NCBI GenBank assembly: GCA_016463225.1
Contig: JAEMRT010000020.1
Location: forward strand, 29,550-65,313
Direction of reading: 5' to 3'
Length of the DNA: 35,764 nucleotides
Origin: Sphingopyxis sp.
Lineage (GTDB): Bacteria; Pseudomonadota; Alphaproteobacteria; Sphingomonadales; Sphingomonadaceae
Shown here: piece by piece, positions 23,226-33,121 of the stretch
How positions within the stretch are numbered: the stretch's first letter is position 1
Layout of the letters: every line of letters starts with the position of its first letter
The notes under the pieces: model-generated
Database searches by the model: none
Told to the model about the DNA's origin: nothing
Seen by the model: only the letters and a program-made list of their open reading frames with translations
Translations under genes and position numbers: made by a program

Positions 23226-25226
23226 ATGTCCCAGATGATCCGCGTCACCCTTCCCGATGGCTCTGCCCGGGACGTCGTGCGCGGGACTACCCCGGCACAG
23301 ATTGCCGCCGACATCGGACCCGGCTTGGCCAAGGCGGCGCTCGCCGCGAAGATCGATGGCGAGCTGCGCGACATCATGCGCCCGCTGGAGGAAGACACCA
23401 ATCTGGCGCTCGTGACGAGCCGCGACGAGGCTGATGCGCTCGAACTGGTGCGGCATGACTATGCGCATATCCTGGCCGAGGCGGTGCAAAACCTGTTCCC
23501 CGGCACGCAAATCACCTTCGGCCCGTCGACCGGCGACGGCTTCTATTACGACTTTGCACCGACCGCCGAGCATGGCCCGTTTCGCGACGAAGAACTGCCG
23601 CTGATCGAGGAAGAGATGCGCCGCCTCATCGCCGCCGACCTGCCGCTGACGCGCGAAGTGTGGGAGCGCGACAAGCTGATCGCCAAATGGCAGGCCGATG
23701 GCGAGACGTTCAAGGCCGAATGGGCCGCCGAACTGCCCGCGAATGAGGAACTCACGGTTTACCGATCGGGTGACGGCTGGATGGACATGTGCCGCGGCCC
23801 GCACCTCGCCTCGACCGGCAAACTCGATCCCGCGGCGTTCAAGCTGACGCGCGTGTCGGGTGCCTATTGGCGCGGCGACCAGAAAAATGCCCAGCTCAGC
23901 CGCATCTACGGCACCGGTTGGCTCAACAAGAAACAGCTCGCCGAACATCTCGTCCGGCTGGAGGAGGCTGCCAAGCGCGACCATCGCAAGCTGGGTCAGG
24001 AGATGGACCTGTTCCATCTGCAGGCCGAAGCGCACGGCTCGGTGTTCTGGCACCCCAAGGGCTATAGGATATGGCGCGAGCTCGAAGCCTATATGCGCCG
24101 CGCGATCGACGGCGCGGGGTACCGTGAGGTCAAGACGCCGCAGGTGATGGACGCGCGCCAGTGGGAGCAGTCGGGCCATTGGGGCAAATATCGCGAAAAT
24201 ATGTTCGTGATCCCCGACGAAGTTCCGAACACCGAGGATGAAGGCCCGATCGTTTCGGACGTCGCCGAGTGGATGGCGCTCAAGCCGATGAACTGCCCGG
24301 CGCATGTGCTGATCTTCCGGCAGGGCATGAAGTCGTACCGCGACCTGCCGCTGCGCCTGTACGAAAATGGTTGTTGCCACCGCAACGAACCGCATGGCGC
24401 GCTCCATGGGCTGATGCGCGTGCGCCAGTTCACCCAGGACGACGCGCATATTTTTTGCCGCGAGGACCAGATCGTCAGCGAGGTGCAGGATTTCTGTGCG
24501 CTCGCCGACCGCATCTACAAGGAATTCGGCTTCACCTACTCGATCAAGCTCGCGCTGCGCCCCGAAAAGCGCTTCGGGACCGAAGCGATGTGGGACATGG
24601 CCGAAACCGAGCTGCGCGCCGCAGTCGCCGCCGCGGGACTCAACACACCCGAATATGGCTGGGAAGAATTGCCGGGCGAGGGCGCCTTTTATGCACCGAA
24701 GCTCGAATGGCATCTGACCGACGCGATCGGCCGGACCTGGCAGGTCGGGACGATCCAGTCCGACCGTGTGCTCCCCGACCGCCTCGACGCATCGTACATC
24801 GCCGAAGATGGCGAGCGCCACCGCCCGGTGATGCTCCACCGCGCGATATTCGGCAGCTACGAACGCTTCATCGGCATTTTGATCGAGCATTTCGCGGGCA
24901 AGCTGCCCGTCTGGCTCGCGCCGGTGCAGGCAGTCGTCGCGACGATCGTCAGCGACGCCGATGATTATGCCAAGGATGTGACGGCACAGCTATCGGCGGC
25001 GGGGGTTCGCGTCGAAACCGACCTGCGCAACGAAAAGATCAACTACAAGGTCCGCGAACACAGCCTCGCCAAGGTTCCGTTTCTGCTCGTCGTCGGCAAG
25101 CGCGAAGCCGACGAAGGCACGGTCGCGATCCGCACCCTCGGGCAGGAAGGCCAGCGTATCATGCCGCTCGCCGAGGCGATCGCGCTGCTTCAGGGCGAAG
25201 CGACGCCGCCCGACCTGCGCCGTTGA
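23226..25226 (+). CDS. thrS: Threonyl-tRNA synthetase
   Basis: Class II aminoacyl-tRNA synthetase, 666 residues. Domains: TGS (about 1-62, [14 protein letters not shown]), editing domain with the HxxxH site ([12 protein letters not shown]) and MCRGPHL, catalytic core from about 250 with motif 2 region [18 protein letters not shown] and FTQDDAHIF, zinc ligand Cys in MNCPAH, and the C-terminal anticodon-binding domain ([13 protein letters not shown] onward). ATG at 23226 has AGAAAGG upstream. No T-box or leader peptide was seen. Its stop overlaps the next gene's TTG start (TTGA). Confidence 0.98.
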   Translation: MSQMIRVTLPDGSARDVVRGTTPAQIAADIGPGLAKAALAAKIDGELRDIMRPLEEDTNLALVTSRDEADALELVRHDYAHILAEAVQNLFPGTQITFGPSTGDGFYYDFAPTAEHGPFRDEELPLIEEEMRRLIAADLPLTREVWERDKLIAKWQADGETFKAEWAAELPANEELTVYRSGDGWMDMCRGPHLASTGKLDPAAFKLTRVSGAYWRGDQKNAQLSRIYGTGWLNKKQLAEHLVRLEEAAKRDHRKLGQEMDLFHLQAEAHGSVFWHPKGYRIWRELEAYMRRAIDGAGYREVKTPQVMDARQWEQSGHWGKYRENMFVIPDEVPNTEDEGPIVSDVAEWMALKPMNCPAHVLIFRQGMKSYRDLPLRLYENGCCHRNEPHGALHGLMRVRQFTQDDAHIFCREDQIVSEVQDFCALADRIYKEFGFTYSIKLALRPEKRFGTEAMWDMAETELRAAVAAAGLNTPEYGWEELPGEGAFYAPKLEWHLTDAIGRTWQVGTIQSDRVLPDRLDASYIAEDGERHRPVMLHRAIFGSYERFIGILIEHFAGKLPVWLAPVQAVVATIVSDADDYAKDVTAQLSAAGVRVETDLRNEKINYKVREHSLAKVPFLLVVGKREADEGTVAIRTLGQEGQRIMPLAEAIALLQGEATPPDLRR

Positions 25227-26104
25227 TCGCCACGCCCGAACGTCGCCCGCGCCGGTGGCGGCGCTGGCTGTTGCTGCTGGCGCTTTTCGGCGTAGCGTTA
25301 CTCGCCAAGGGCTATTGGAATGCTACGCGCGATCCGGTGGTCCGCACCGCGACGGTCGCGGTCGCCGACTGGCCGGCGGGGCAGCCGCCGCTGAAACTGC
25401 TGTTGCTGTCCGACATCCATGTCGCTGGCCCCGACATGCCGCCCGAGCGGCTGGCCAGGATCGTCGCGCAGTTCAATCGACTGCGCCCCGACCTTGTGCT
25501 GATCGCGGGCGATCTGGTCAGCGAAAAACGCAGCGCGACGCATATCTACACCGCCGCCGAAGTCGTCGCGCCGCTCGGCAAGCTGCGCGCGCCGCTGGGG
25601 GTGGTGGTGGCGCCGGGCAATCACGACCATTGGTTCAAGCCCGACGCGCTGCGCAGCGAGCTGGAACAGCGCGGGCTGCGCGTGCTGCAGAATGAAGCGA
25701 TCAAGCTCGGTCCGCTGATCGTCGGCGGCGTCGATGACGATTATTCGGGGCACGACGATGTTCCGGCGACGCTCGCGGCGATCGACCGTCTCGGCCCCGG
25801 CGTGCCGCTGCTCCTGACGCACAGCCCCGACATCATCCCCGACGTGCAGCGCCCGGTCGCTGCGATCTTTGCCGGACACACCCACTGCGGTCAGATCCGC
25901 TTCCCCTTCATCGGTGCGCTTTCCTATGTCTCGCGCTACGGCGACCGCTTTGCGTGCGGCGACATGATCGACAACGGCCAGCGCGTGTTTGTCGGCGCGG
26001 GGCTGGGGACCAGCCTGCTGCCGCTGCGCTACCTGACCCCGCCCGATGCGTGGCTGGTGACGCTGGGTCCGCAGTCGACGGCTGCCGGGACAATACCCCG
26101 ATGA
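25223..26104 (+). CDS. Membrane-anchored metallophosphoesterase (YaeI/YkuE-like)
   Basis: 293 residues: a basic N-terminus ([10 protein letters not shown]), one transmembrane helix ([18 protein letters not shown]), then a calcineurin-like phosphoesterase domain with all metal-binding blocks: [28 protein letters not shown] and GHTHCGQ. This arrangement is shared by YaeI/YkuE-type proteins thought to act on lipid-linked or envelope phosphoesters; the substrate here is unknown. The TTG start overlaps the thrS stop by four bases, and its own stop overlaps the next start (ATGA). Confidence 0.92.
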   Translation: MIATPERRPRRWRRWLLLLALFGVALLAKGYWNATRDPVVRTATVAVADWPAGQPPLKLLLLSDIHVAGPDMPPERLARIVAQFNRLRPDLVLIAGDLVSEKRSATHIYTAAEVVAPLGKLRAPLGVVVAPGNHDHWFKPDALRSELEQRGLRVLQNEAIKLGPLIVGGVDDDYSGHDDVPATLAAIDRLGPGVPLLLTHSPDIIPDVQRPVAAIFAGHTHCGQIRFPFIGALSYVSRYGDRFACGDMIDNGQRVFVGAGLGTSLLPLRYLTPPDAWLVTLGPQSTAAGTIPR

Positions 26105-26787
26105 GCGGGATCGACATCGGTGTGCACGCCGCAAGCGAGTGCCTGCCGCGCCACCGCCACGCCGACGGCTATATCGCGGTGGTGCTCGGTGGCGGTTATC
26201 ATGAGGCGGGGGATGAGGGACGGTTTGCTGCCCATCCGGGGACGGTGGTCGTCCACGGCCGCTGGACCGCGCACTTCGACCATTTTGGCAACCGCGGCGC
26301 GCGGGTGCTCAACCTGCCCGCCGTTCCCGGACTGACGCCGGGGGCAGGGACGATCGCTGATGTCGACGCCGTGGCGCGGATCGCCGAACGCGACCCGATT
26401 GCTGCGGCGGAGCAGGTGCGCGCGCAATGGCGCCCCGACGTCGGCGTATGCAATGACTGGCCCGATCTGCTCGCGGCTGTGCTCCGGGTTGACCCGGACA
26501 TGCCGCTGAGGCGGTGGGCGCGGCACATGAAACTTGATCCGGCCTCGGTCAGCCGCGGCTTCGCGCGCGCTTATGGGGTCAGCCCCAAGCGCTTCCGGCT
26601 CGAGGCGCGGACGCGGCGCGCGATTGCCGCGCTCGAAGATTGGCGCGGCAGCCTCGCCGATCTCGCCGCCGATCAGGGTTTTGCCGATCAGGCACATCTC
26701 ACCCGGTCGATCGCCACGATGACCGGGATGCCGCCCATCGTCCTGCGGGCAAAGTCCGTTCAAGCGCGGGCCCATCATACCGGTTAA
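26101..26787 (+). CDS. AraC-family regulator with cupin-like N-terminus
   Basis: 228 residues. The N-terminal region has a cupin-type metal/ligand site pattern (CLPRHRHADGYIAVVLGGGY, HPGTVVVHGRW, HFDHFG). The C-terminal HTH_18 domain starts near residue 135: RRWARHMKLDPASVSRGFAR, then YGVSPKRFRLEARTRRA, and the second helix-turn-helix LADLAADQGFADQAHLTRSI. The ATG at 26101 overlaps the stop of the phosphoesterase gene (ATGA). Ligand and targets unknown. The position behind thrS suggests shared read-through transcription. Confidence 0.9.
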   Translation: MSGIDIGVHAASECLPRHRHADGYIAVVLGGGYHEAGDEGRFAAHPGTVVVHGRWTAHFDHFGNRGARVLNLPAVPGLTPGAGTIADVDAVARIAERDPIAAAEQVRAQWRPDVGVCNDWPDLLAAVLRVDPDMPLRRWARHMKLDPASVSRGFARAYGVSPKRFRLEARTRRAIAALEDWRGSLADLAADQGFADQAHLTRSIATMTGMPPIVLRAKSVQARAHHTG

Positions 26788-26796
26788 ACCGGACCC

Positions 26797-27936
26797 ATGG
26801 ATCGCCGCCTCTTCCTTGCCGCATCGCTCGGCAGCCTCGCCATTCCCACCCACGCGCGCGCGCAGCGTCCGCCGATGCGCACCCGCTGGAAAGTCCGTGC
26901 ATCCGAAGGTTTCGACGCGCTGGCCTTCCTCGGTCCGCTCGCGGGCGGCGAGCTTTATCTCCCCTATTATCAGGCGGACGCCGACGCCTTTGCGCCGCGT
27001 CTTGCCGCTGCCGTTCGCGCCGATATTCCCGCTTTGTCGAAAGAGGCCGAGAACAGCGGTTTTGGCCTGCTCGGACCCAATCTGTCGGTGCTGTTCTCCA
27101 ACGGCAGCGATGCCGGCCTGTCGACCTTGATCGCCAGCGTCGCGGCCCCCGAGGCGCGGCTGTTACCGGCTTATCGGGCCAGCCCCTATTGGAACGACAA
27201 CGACTGGCGCTGGTTTGTGGGCGTCGCGCCCCGGCTCAAGGCGCTGTTTGAAGCGATGCAGGCGGCGGGTTTTGCAGCTTTCCGCGACGAGCGCGCGAGC
27301 GCGGTGACGCGGCGCATCGCCGAACTCGATCACGATCTCGCCGATTATGATGTCATTCGCCTGCACGAAAAGTTGACCGGCCGGGCTTTCGATCCGCTGA
27401 TCGAGGTCGTGCTGCTGCAATTCTGCAAACCGCACGGCATCAAGGTGCAGGGGCAAACCTTCCTTCAGGCGGCCGACTGGAACACGCCGATCACGGTGCG
27501 CAATGCCGCGCACGAAATGCTGCATCCGCCGGTGCCGATGGACGGCGCGGCGGCGCAGGCCGCGCTTGCGGTGCTCGCCAAGGATCCGTTGATCCCGCGC
27601 GTCGTGGCCGACCATGATCCCAAATGGGGTTACACGACGCTCGACGGTTTGTTGAACGAAGACCTCGCCCAGGCGCTCGATCAGTTAATCGCCGAGGCAC
27701 TTGGCGTCGCGCGCAATCCTGCCGATCGCTGGCGCAAAGCCGACGACGGCATTCATGTGCTGGCCGGCGCCATCTATGGCATGCTCCGGCACGACCGATG
27801 GGTCGAAATGGGCGGGTCGATCGAGGCGTGGCTCGCCGACGCGGTGCGCGCCGGACGCTTCGATCCCGCGCGACTGTATGCGGTCGCGGCGCAGGTGCTC
27901 GAACGTCCGGTGAATGCCCTGTGGCCGCTCGCCTGA
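26797..27936 (+). CDS. Exported protein with HExxH motif, putative zinc metalloprotease
   Basis: 379 residues, not assigned to a named family. The N-terminus MDRRLFLAASLGSLAIPTHARA is a Tat-like signal (RRLFL) with an AxA cleavage site. The middle is mixed helix; AAHEMLH at 238-243 is an HExxH zinc motif, with acidic residues in LLNEDLAQALDQLIAEALG (about 290-308) that could hold the third ligand. Context: nine bases after the AraC gene and 122 bp before a TauE-like permease. A secreted gluzincin-type peptidase is inference only. Confidence 0.75.
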   Translation: MDRRLFLAASLGSLAIPTHARAQRPPMRTRWKVRASEGFDALAFLGPLAGGELYLPYYQADADAFAPRLAAAVRADIPALSKEAENSGFGLLGPNLSVLFSNGSDAGLSTLIASVAAPEARLLPAYRASPYWNDNDWRWFVGVAPRLKALFEAMQAAGFAAFRDERASAVTRRIAELDHDLADYDVIRLHEKLTGRAFDPLIEVVLLQFCKPHGIKVQGQTFLQAADWNTPITVRNAAHEMLHPPVPMDGAAAQAALAVLAKDPLIPRVVADHDPKWGYTTLDGLLNEDLAQALDQLIAEALGVARNPADRWRKADDGIHVLAGAIYGMLRHDRWVEMGGSIEAWLADAVRAGRFDPARLYAVAAQVLERPVNALWPLA

Positions 27937-27983
27937 ACCGGGCGGGGAAGGGCTAGGCGCCAATGCGCTCATGCGGTATCGGC

Positions 27984-28008
27984 CCGGGCAGCCCCTTCGG
28001 GCGCCCGG
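27984..28008. other. Strong intergenic hairpin
   Basis: CCGGGC-A-GCCC-CTTC-GGGC-GCCCGG: ten paired bases with one bulged A. It lies 45 bp after the HExxH gene. No T-tract follows, so intrinsic termination is uncertain. Confidence 0.5.
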
Positions 28009-28058
28009 AGAACTCCCCTGCCTTTCGCTCATGACTTTCGCACGCTGGCCACTGCGGC

Positions 28059-28820
28059 ATGACCGGTTTCGCGCAGCTTGTCGGGCTTGCCCCGCTCACC
28101 CTCGCAGGCGCCGCGGCGATGACCTTTGGCGCGGCCTATGTGCGCGGGCTCACCGGGTTCGGGATGGCAATCATCCTTGTGCCTTTGCTCGGGCTGATCA
28201 TCACGCCGGGTGAGGCGGTGGTGCTGGGCATCCTGCTGCAACTGCTGATCGGACCGGTCGGGCTGAAGGTGATCCTCGCCGATGCCGATCGATCGACCGC
28301 GGTACCGATCGCGCTGATCGCGATGGCGACCACACCGATCGGCATGGTTGCGCTCGATACGACGACGCCTGATGTGGCGCGGCTGTTGATCACCTTGATC
28401 GCGGTCGGGGCTTTTGTCGCGGTGCTGCTGCCCAAACAGCCCGAGGGGCATCGACCCGGCCGCGTTGCGATTGGCGGCACCGGGGTCGCATCGGGTATCC
28501 TGACCGGCTTTGCCGCGATGCCCGGCCCGCCGGTCGTTCCCTTTTACCTCCGCCGCTCGCTGCCGCCCAGCGTCGCACGCGCATCGATGATGCTGATCTT
28601 TTTCGCGACCGCGATTGCCGGCACGCTCGCGGCGCTATGGGTGGGGATTGCTACCGGGCGGCTGCTCATCCTGTCGCTGCTGCTCTTCGCGCCGATGTGG
28701 CTCGGCAACCATGTCGGCGGACGGCATTTTGGCAGCGTCGCGCCGCATGTGTGGCAGGCGATGGTCGCGGTCGTGCTGGGGGTTGCGGCGGTGGCGGCGG
28801 TCGTGCGGATCCTGAACTAG
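28059..28820 (+). CDS. TauE/SafE-family membrane permease
   Basis: 253 residues with about seven to eight predicted transmembrane helices. The internal repeats GAAYVRGLTGFGMAII (N-half) and GVASGILTGFAAMPGPPVVPFY (C-half) are the paired signature of the sulphite/organosulphur exporter family (DUF81). Probably exports a small anion; the substrate is not readable. The TAG stop shares the tetranucleotide CTAG with the stop of the convergent permease gene. Confidence 0.9.
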   Translation: MTGFAQLVGLAPLTLAGAAAMTFGAAYVRGLTGFGMAIILVPLLGLIITPGEAVVLGILLQLLIGPVGLKVILADADRSTAVPIALIAMATTPIGMVALDTTTPDVARLLITLIAVGAFVAVLLPKQPEGHRPGRVAIGGTGVASGILTGFAAMPGPPVVPFYLRRSLPPSVARASMMLIFFATAIAGTLAALWVGIATGRLLILSLLLFAPMWLGNHVGGRHFGSVAPHVWQAMVAVVLGVAAVAAVVRILN

Positions 28821-31318
28821 AGGCTGCGCAGCGCCTGCGCGGGTTTCGCCGACAGCAACGGCCAGCTGCCCGCGATGCCGATCAGGAACGACAGTCCCGC
28901 TCCGCCGATCAACGTCGCGCCGACGATCAGCGGATCGGGGGCAAAGGTGAAGTCGAACAGGCTGACGACGACATAGCGCGCCGCGATCAGCCCCAGCCCG
29001 AGCGCAAGCACAGCGAGCACCGCTGCCAGCACCGCATATTCCATCGCCTGCGCGCCCAAAATCTGCCCGCGCGTCGCGCCGAGCAGCTTCAGGATCACGC
29101 TGTCGTAAACGCGCCGTTCGCGGCTCGCGGCGATCGCGCCGATCAGAACCGCGATACCGGCGAGGATGGCAATGCTCGCCGCGGCTGCAATCGCCTGGCT
29201 CATCTGGGTCAGCAGGGTTGTGACTTGCGACACCACATCGCGCACCGCGATCAGCGATGCGGAAGGAAAGGCGCGCGGGATGCTGCGCGCCAGTGCGGTT
29301 TCGGCTTTGGGATCGACCGCCACCGTCGCGACCATATTGTGCGGGGCCGCATCAAAGGTGCCGGGTGAAAACACCAGCACATAGTTGAGCCCGAAATTGT
29401 CCCACTGCACGGTGCGGAAGGACGCGACCTTTGCCTGCACCTCGACCCCCAGCACATTGACGCTCAGCGTATCGCCGATCTTGAGGCCCAGCGAAGTCGC
29501 AACCTCCTGCTCGACGCTGACCAGCGGCGCTCCCTTGTAATCGGCCGCCCACCATTTGCCGCCGACCAGCTCGCTGCCGCTGGGCGGCACCGCGCTGTAC
29601 GTCAGCCCGCGGTCGCCGCGCAGCACCCACGCGCCCTCGGGCAATTCGGCGAGTTCGTCGACCCGCTGGCCGCGAAATTCGGTGACGCTGCCGCGCAGCG
29701 CCGGGATCATGTTGATCTGCGCGTCGGGCGCCGCCTTGGTCACCAGTCCGCGGAACTGCGTCACGCCGTCGCGCGGCACGTCGAGCACAAAAAAGCTCGG
29801 TGCGCGCTGCGGCACGGTGCGTGCGATTTCGTTGGTGATGCTCGTCTGGATCGCGGCGAGGGTAACGAACAACGTCAGTCCGAGGCCGAGCGCGACGACC
29901 AGCGCGCCGGTCGACGCGCCCGGCCGGTGCAGGTTGGCGAGCGCGAGGCGCAGCAGCGGACGGCGTGGGCGCGGCAGGCGGCTCGCGGTGCGCCGCACCA
30001 GCCAGCCGAGGCCGACGAGAATCAGTAGCAGGCCGATTGCGGCGCCGATAAAGCCGAGCGCGAACAACGGCTCACGCGCAGTGCCGACGGCGAGTGCGAC
30101 AATCGCCACCAGTGCCACAGCGACCGCGATCAGCGCGGGACGGTCGATCCGCGCGCCCTTGTCGACGGTGGCGCGATATAATCCCGCCGCCGGGATATGT
30201 TTGGTGGCCGCGAGCGGCGGCAATGCAAAGGCGATAGCGATCAGCAAGCCATAGGCGGCGCTGACCGCGAGCGGCAGCGGGTAGAGCGCAAAGCCCGGAC
30301 GCACGGGCAAAACATCGCCCGCAATCGCCCCGATCGCGACCGGCGCCAACGCGCCGACGACCAGCCCGGCGAAAATCGAAACGGCAGCGACCGCGAGGAT
30401 CTGCAAGCCATAGATACGCAGCACGGTCGCGCTATCCGCACCCAAAACCTTGAGCGTCGCGAGCCCCGGACGCTTGCCCGCGAGATAGCTCGCCACGCCA
30501 TTGCCGACGCCGATTCCCGCGATCACCAGCGCGGCGAGGCCGACGAGCGACAGAAACTGCCCCATGCGTTCGATGAACCGCCGCGTCCCCGGCGCACCGT
30601 TGCTGCTGTCGGTGATCTCCCAGCCCGCTTCGGGAAATTCGGCGGTCAGCGCCTTGCCCACCGCTTCGGGATTGGCGCTGGCGGGCAGGCGGACGCGATA
30701 TTTGCTTTCGTACAGGCTACCCGGCTGGATCAGTTGGGTCGCGGGCAGGTCGGCCAGACCGATGATCGCGACGGGGCCGAGGGTGAAACCTTCGCCCAGC
30801 CGGTCGGGCTCTTCGGCGATGACTCCGTCGATAAGGAACGGTTTTTCGCCGAACTTCACTCGGTCGCCGACTTTCAGGTCAAGCCGCGAGGCGAGATCCT
30901 TGCCGATCCAGATGCTGCCCGCAGGCGGTGGGCCACGGCGCACGCCGCTGTCGAGCCGCATCGTGCCGTAGAGCGGATACGTGCCGTCGACGGCTTTCAG
31001 CTCGGACAGCAAGGCGTCGCCGCCCGGCGCATTGGCCATCGCGCGCATTCGCACCGTCGCCGACGGCGTACCGGCGCGCCGGAACCCGGCCATTTCTTCG
31101 GCCGTCGCCTCGCGCTGCGGGATGCCGAATTCAATATCGCCGCCCAGGATCGTTTGCCCGCGCACCTCAAGCTCGGACGTGATGCCGCTGGTCAGGCTAC
31201 CGATCGCCGCCAGCGTCGCGACGCCAAGGAACAGGCAGACGGCGAGGAGGCGCAGGCCGCGGATGCGCGTCGCCAGGTCGCGGCGGGCGATCCGCCAGAG
31301 GGAGGCGAGGGGGAGCAT
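28817..31318 (-). CDS. FtsX-like ABC transporter permease (YbbP type)
   Basis: 833 residues. An N-terminal helix (LWRIARRDLATRIRGLRLLAVCLF), a large periplasmic domain, then two FtsX-like membrane units (about 250-400 and 700-830), the layout of YbbP-type permeases. The end FLIGIAGSWPLLSAKPAQALRSL is a typical FtsX C-terminus (quoted in parts: GIAGSWPLL, KPAQALRSL). It pairs with the ATPase directly upstream (no gap between stop and start) and lies next to the TesA-like esterase, as in E. coli tesA-ybbA-ybbP. Substrate unknown; lipid or lipoprotein handling is likely from family. Confidence 0.93.
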   Translation of the reverse strand: MLPLASLWRIARRDLATRIRGLRLLAVCLFLGVATLAAIGSLTSGITSELEVRGQTILGGDIEFGIPQREATAEEMAGFRRAGTPSATVRMRAMANAPGGDALLSELKAVDGTYPLYGTMRLDSGVRRGPPPAGSIWIGKDLASRLDLKVGDRVKFGEKPFLIDGVIAEEPDRLGEGFTLGPVAIIGLADLPATQLIQPGSLYESKYRVRLPASANPEAVGKALTAEFPEAGWEITDSSNGAPGTRRFIERMGQFLSLVGLAALVIAGIGVGNGVASYLAGKRPGLATLKVLGADSATVLRIYGLQILAVAAVSIFAGLVVGALAPVAIGAIAGDVLPVRPGFALYPLPLAVSAAYGLLIAIAFALPPLAATKHIPAAGLYRATVDKGARIDRPALIAVAVALVAIVALAVGTAREPLFALGFIGAAIGLLLILVGLGWLVRRTASRLPRPRRPLLRLALANLHRPGASTGALVVALGLGLTLFVTLAAIQTSITNEIARTVPQRAPSFFVLDVPRDGVTQFRGLVTKAAPDAQINMIPALRGSVTEFRGQRVDELAELPEGAWVLRGDRGLTYSAVPPSGSELVGGKWWAADYKGAPLVSVEQEVATSLGLKIGDTLSVNVLGVEVQAKVASFRTVQWDNFGLNYVLVFSPGTFDAAPHNMVATVAVDPKAETALARSIPRAFPSASLIAVRDVVSQVTTLLTQMSQAIAAAASIAILAGIAVLIGAIAASRERRVYDSVILKLLGATRGQILGAQAMEYAVLAAVLAVLALGLGLIAARYVVVSLFDFTFAPDPLIVGATLIGGAGLSFLIGIAGSWPLLSAKPAQALRSL

Positions 31319-31990
31319 TTAAGCGTCCCGCTCTTCGATTTTTCCGTCGTGCATTACGACGACCCGGTCGCAATGCTCGGCCAGTTCGGGGTCATGGGTG
31401 ATGATGAGCAAGGTCGCGCCGAGCGCGGCGCGGCGTGCAAAGATCAGGTCGATGATCGCATGGCCGGTCGCGGTGTCGAGATTGCCCGTCGGCTCGTCGG
31501 CAAAGATGATCGCGGGCGAACTCGCCATCGCGCGCGCAATCGCGACGCGCTGCTGCTCACCGCCCGACAGCTGGGCGGGATAATGGGTCAGGCGATGCCC
31601 GAGCCCGACGGCTTCGAGTTCGGCCGCAGCGCGTCCGAACGGATCGGCGATCCCTGCCAGCTCAAGCGGCACCGCAACATTTTCCAGCGCCGTCATCGTC
31701 GGCAGCAGATGAAACGCCTGCAGCACGATGCCGATGCGGCCACGCCGCGCGCGCGCGAGTTCGTCCTCATCCATCGTGGTGAAATCGAGCCCCGCGACGC
31801 GTATGCTGCCGCCATTGGCGCGCTCGAGCCCTGCGAGCACTGCCATCAGCGAGCTTTTGCCCGAGCCGGACGGGCCGAGCAGCGCGACCGAAGCGCCCGC
31901 AGGAACCTCCAGATCGACGCCGCGTAAAATTTCGACGGGGGCCTTGTCGCTTCCGAGTGTCAGCGTCACATTGTGAGCGGCGATCGCCAT
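31319..31990 (-). CDS. ABC transporter ATPase (YbbA/LolD type)
   Basis: 223 residues from ATG 31990 (TTG at 32029 would add 13). Walker A LLGPSGSGKSS (about 35), Q-loop VLQAFHLLPTMTALENV, signature QLSGGEQQRVAIARA, Walker B IIFADEPTGNLD, and H-loop ITHDPELAEHC. The MacB/LolD-like ADEPTGNLD motif fits a YbbA-type partner of the large permease downstream. Divergent from the esterase gene with about 50 bp between them; the two likely share a control region. Confidence 0.94.
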   Translation of the reverse strand: MAIAAHNVTLTLGSDKAPVEILRGVDLEVPAGASVALLGPSGSGKSSLMAVLAGLERANGGSIRVAGLDFTTMDEDELARARRGRIGIVLQAFHLLPTMTALENVAVPLELAGIADPFGRAAAELEAVGLGHRLTHYPAQLSGGEQQRVAIARAMASSPAIIFADEPTGNLDTATGHAIIDLIFARRAALGATLLIITHDPELAEHCDRVVVMHDGKIEERDA

Positions 31991-32041
31991 TTCAGGCGCC
32001 ACGGCCTGAGGGGGTCGAGTGTCGGGCAAGGAGAGAACCCT

Positions 32042-32761
32042 TTGGAAAAAAGAACGGCCGGATGGCGCTCTTACGCTTTATATGGTTGCGCGATCGCGCT
32101 TTGCCAACCGCTCGCCGCGTGCGGATCGGCGGAAACCCCGGCGGCTTCGACCAACGACAAGGTTGCCGCCAAAGCTGCTCCCGCCATTCCTGCCGACGCA
32201 CCGCTTGTCATCGCATTCGGCGACAGCCTCTATGCCGGTTATCAGCTGGGGCCAAAGGAGGGGCTGTCCTCCCAATTGCAGGCGGCGCTGACTGCCGATG
32301 GCGTGGTGGCGCGGGTGCAGAATGCCGGGGTGTCGGGTGATACGACCGCGGCGGGGCGCCAGCGGCTGACCTATGTGCTCGACAATGCGAAGGTGAAGCC
32401 CGCGCTGGTGCTGCTCGGGCTGGGCGGCAACGACATGCTGCGCGGGATCGGTCCCGATCAGACGCGCGCCAATCTCGACGCGATGCTCGACGAACTGAAA
32501 AAGCGCGAAATTCCTGTATTGCTCACCGGCATGATGGCCTCGCCGAACATGGGCAGCGATTATGCGAAGAAGTTCAACCCGATCTATTCGGAACTCGCCG
32601 CCAAATATGATGTCAGCTTTTATCCCTTCATTCTCGACAATGTCGTCACCGACAAGGCGCTGATGCTGGGTGACAATATGCACCCCAATGCCAAGGGGGT
32701 AACGGTGGTCGCCGAGGGGCTGGCGCCGCTGGTCGAGCAGGCGCTGCCGAACGCGGGCTAG
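32042..32761 (+). CDS. TesA-like GDSL arylesterase/lysophospholipase, lipoprotein
   Basis: SGNH-hydrolase of 239 residues. The lipoprotein signal ends at LAAC (about residue 27). Catalytic Ser62 in FGDSLYAGY (block I), Asn in LGLGGNDM (block III), and Asp211/His214 in [10 protein letters not shown] (block V). TTG at 32042 is chosen as start because AAGGAG (32028-32033) precedes it and the signal peptide fits; the ATG at 31973 would overlap the ATPase gene and adds no signal. E. coli TesA is its best-known relative. A thioesterase/esterase in the periplasm is expected. Confidence 0.92.
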   Translation: MEKRTAGWRSYALYGCAIALCQPLAACGSAETPAASTNDKVAAKAAPAIPADAPLVIAFGDSLYAGYQLGPKEGLSSQLQAALTADGVVARVQNAGVSGDTTAAGRQRLTYVLDNAKVKPALVLLGLGGNDMLRGIGPDQTRANLDAMLDELKKREIPVLLTGMMASPNMGSDYAKKFNPIYSELAAKYDVSFYPFILDNVVTDKALMLGDNMHPNAKGVTVVAEGLAPLVEQALPNAG

Positions 32762-33081
32762 CTCCCGCGCGGCCCGAACAGGATGATCGCCGCGCCGCCA
32801 AGGCACACCGCGGCACCGATCAGATCCCAGCGGTCGGGCTTGGCGCCCTCGACCGCCCACAGCCACAGCAACGCCGCAACGATATAGACGCCGCCATAGG
32901 CCGCATAGGTGCGCCCCGCATGCTCGGCATCGACCAGCGTGAGCAGGTAAGCGAACAGCGCCAGCGATGCCATACCGGGGGCGAGCCACCACACCGACTT
33001 GTCCAGCCGCAGCCACGCCCAAAAGGCAAAGCAGCCTGCGATTTCGGCGAGCGCGGCCGCGAGATAGGCGAGGGCGGTCAT
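32758..33081 (-). CDS. YnfA/UPF0060 family membrane protein
   Basis: 107 residues, four predicted helices: [63 protein letters not shown] and [17 protein letters not shown] (longer ones are given only in part: [24 protein letters not shown]). [11 protein letters not shown] and the KPDRWD loop are highly conserved in this family. Small-multidrug-resistance-like fold, function unproven. Its TAG stop shares CTAG with the stop of the convergent esterase gene. Confidence 0.95.
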   Translation of the reverse strand: MTALAYLAAALAEIAGCFAFWAWLRLDKSVWWLAPGMASLALFAYLLTLVDAEHAGRTYAAYGGVYIVAALLWLWAVEGAKPDRWDLIGAAVCLGGAAIILFGPRGS

Positions 33082-33121
33082 GCGCGGACCGTGGCGCGGC
33101 GCCGCCCGAAAGGGAAGGGCG

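Noticed and set aside
23016..24890. A 624-codon minus-strand frame opposite thrS
   Set aside because: Antisense to conserved ThrRS motifs; no recognisable domain, composition typical of high-GC shadow frames.
30197..31927. A 576-codon plus-strand frame opposite the ABC permease and ATPase
   Set aside because: Both ABC genes on the minus strand have full motifs; this frame has none and crosses their junction.
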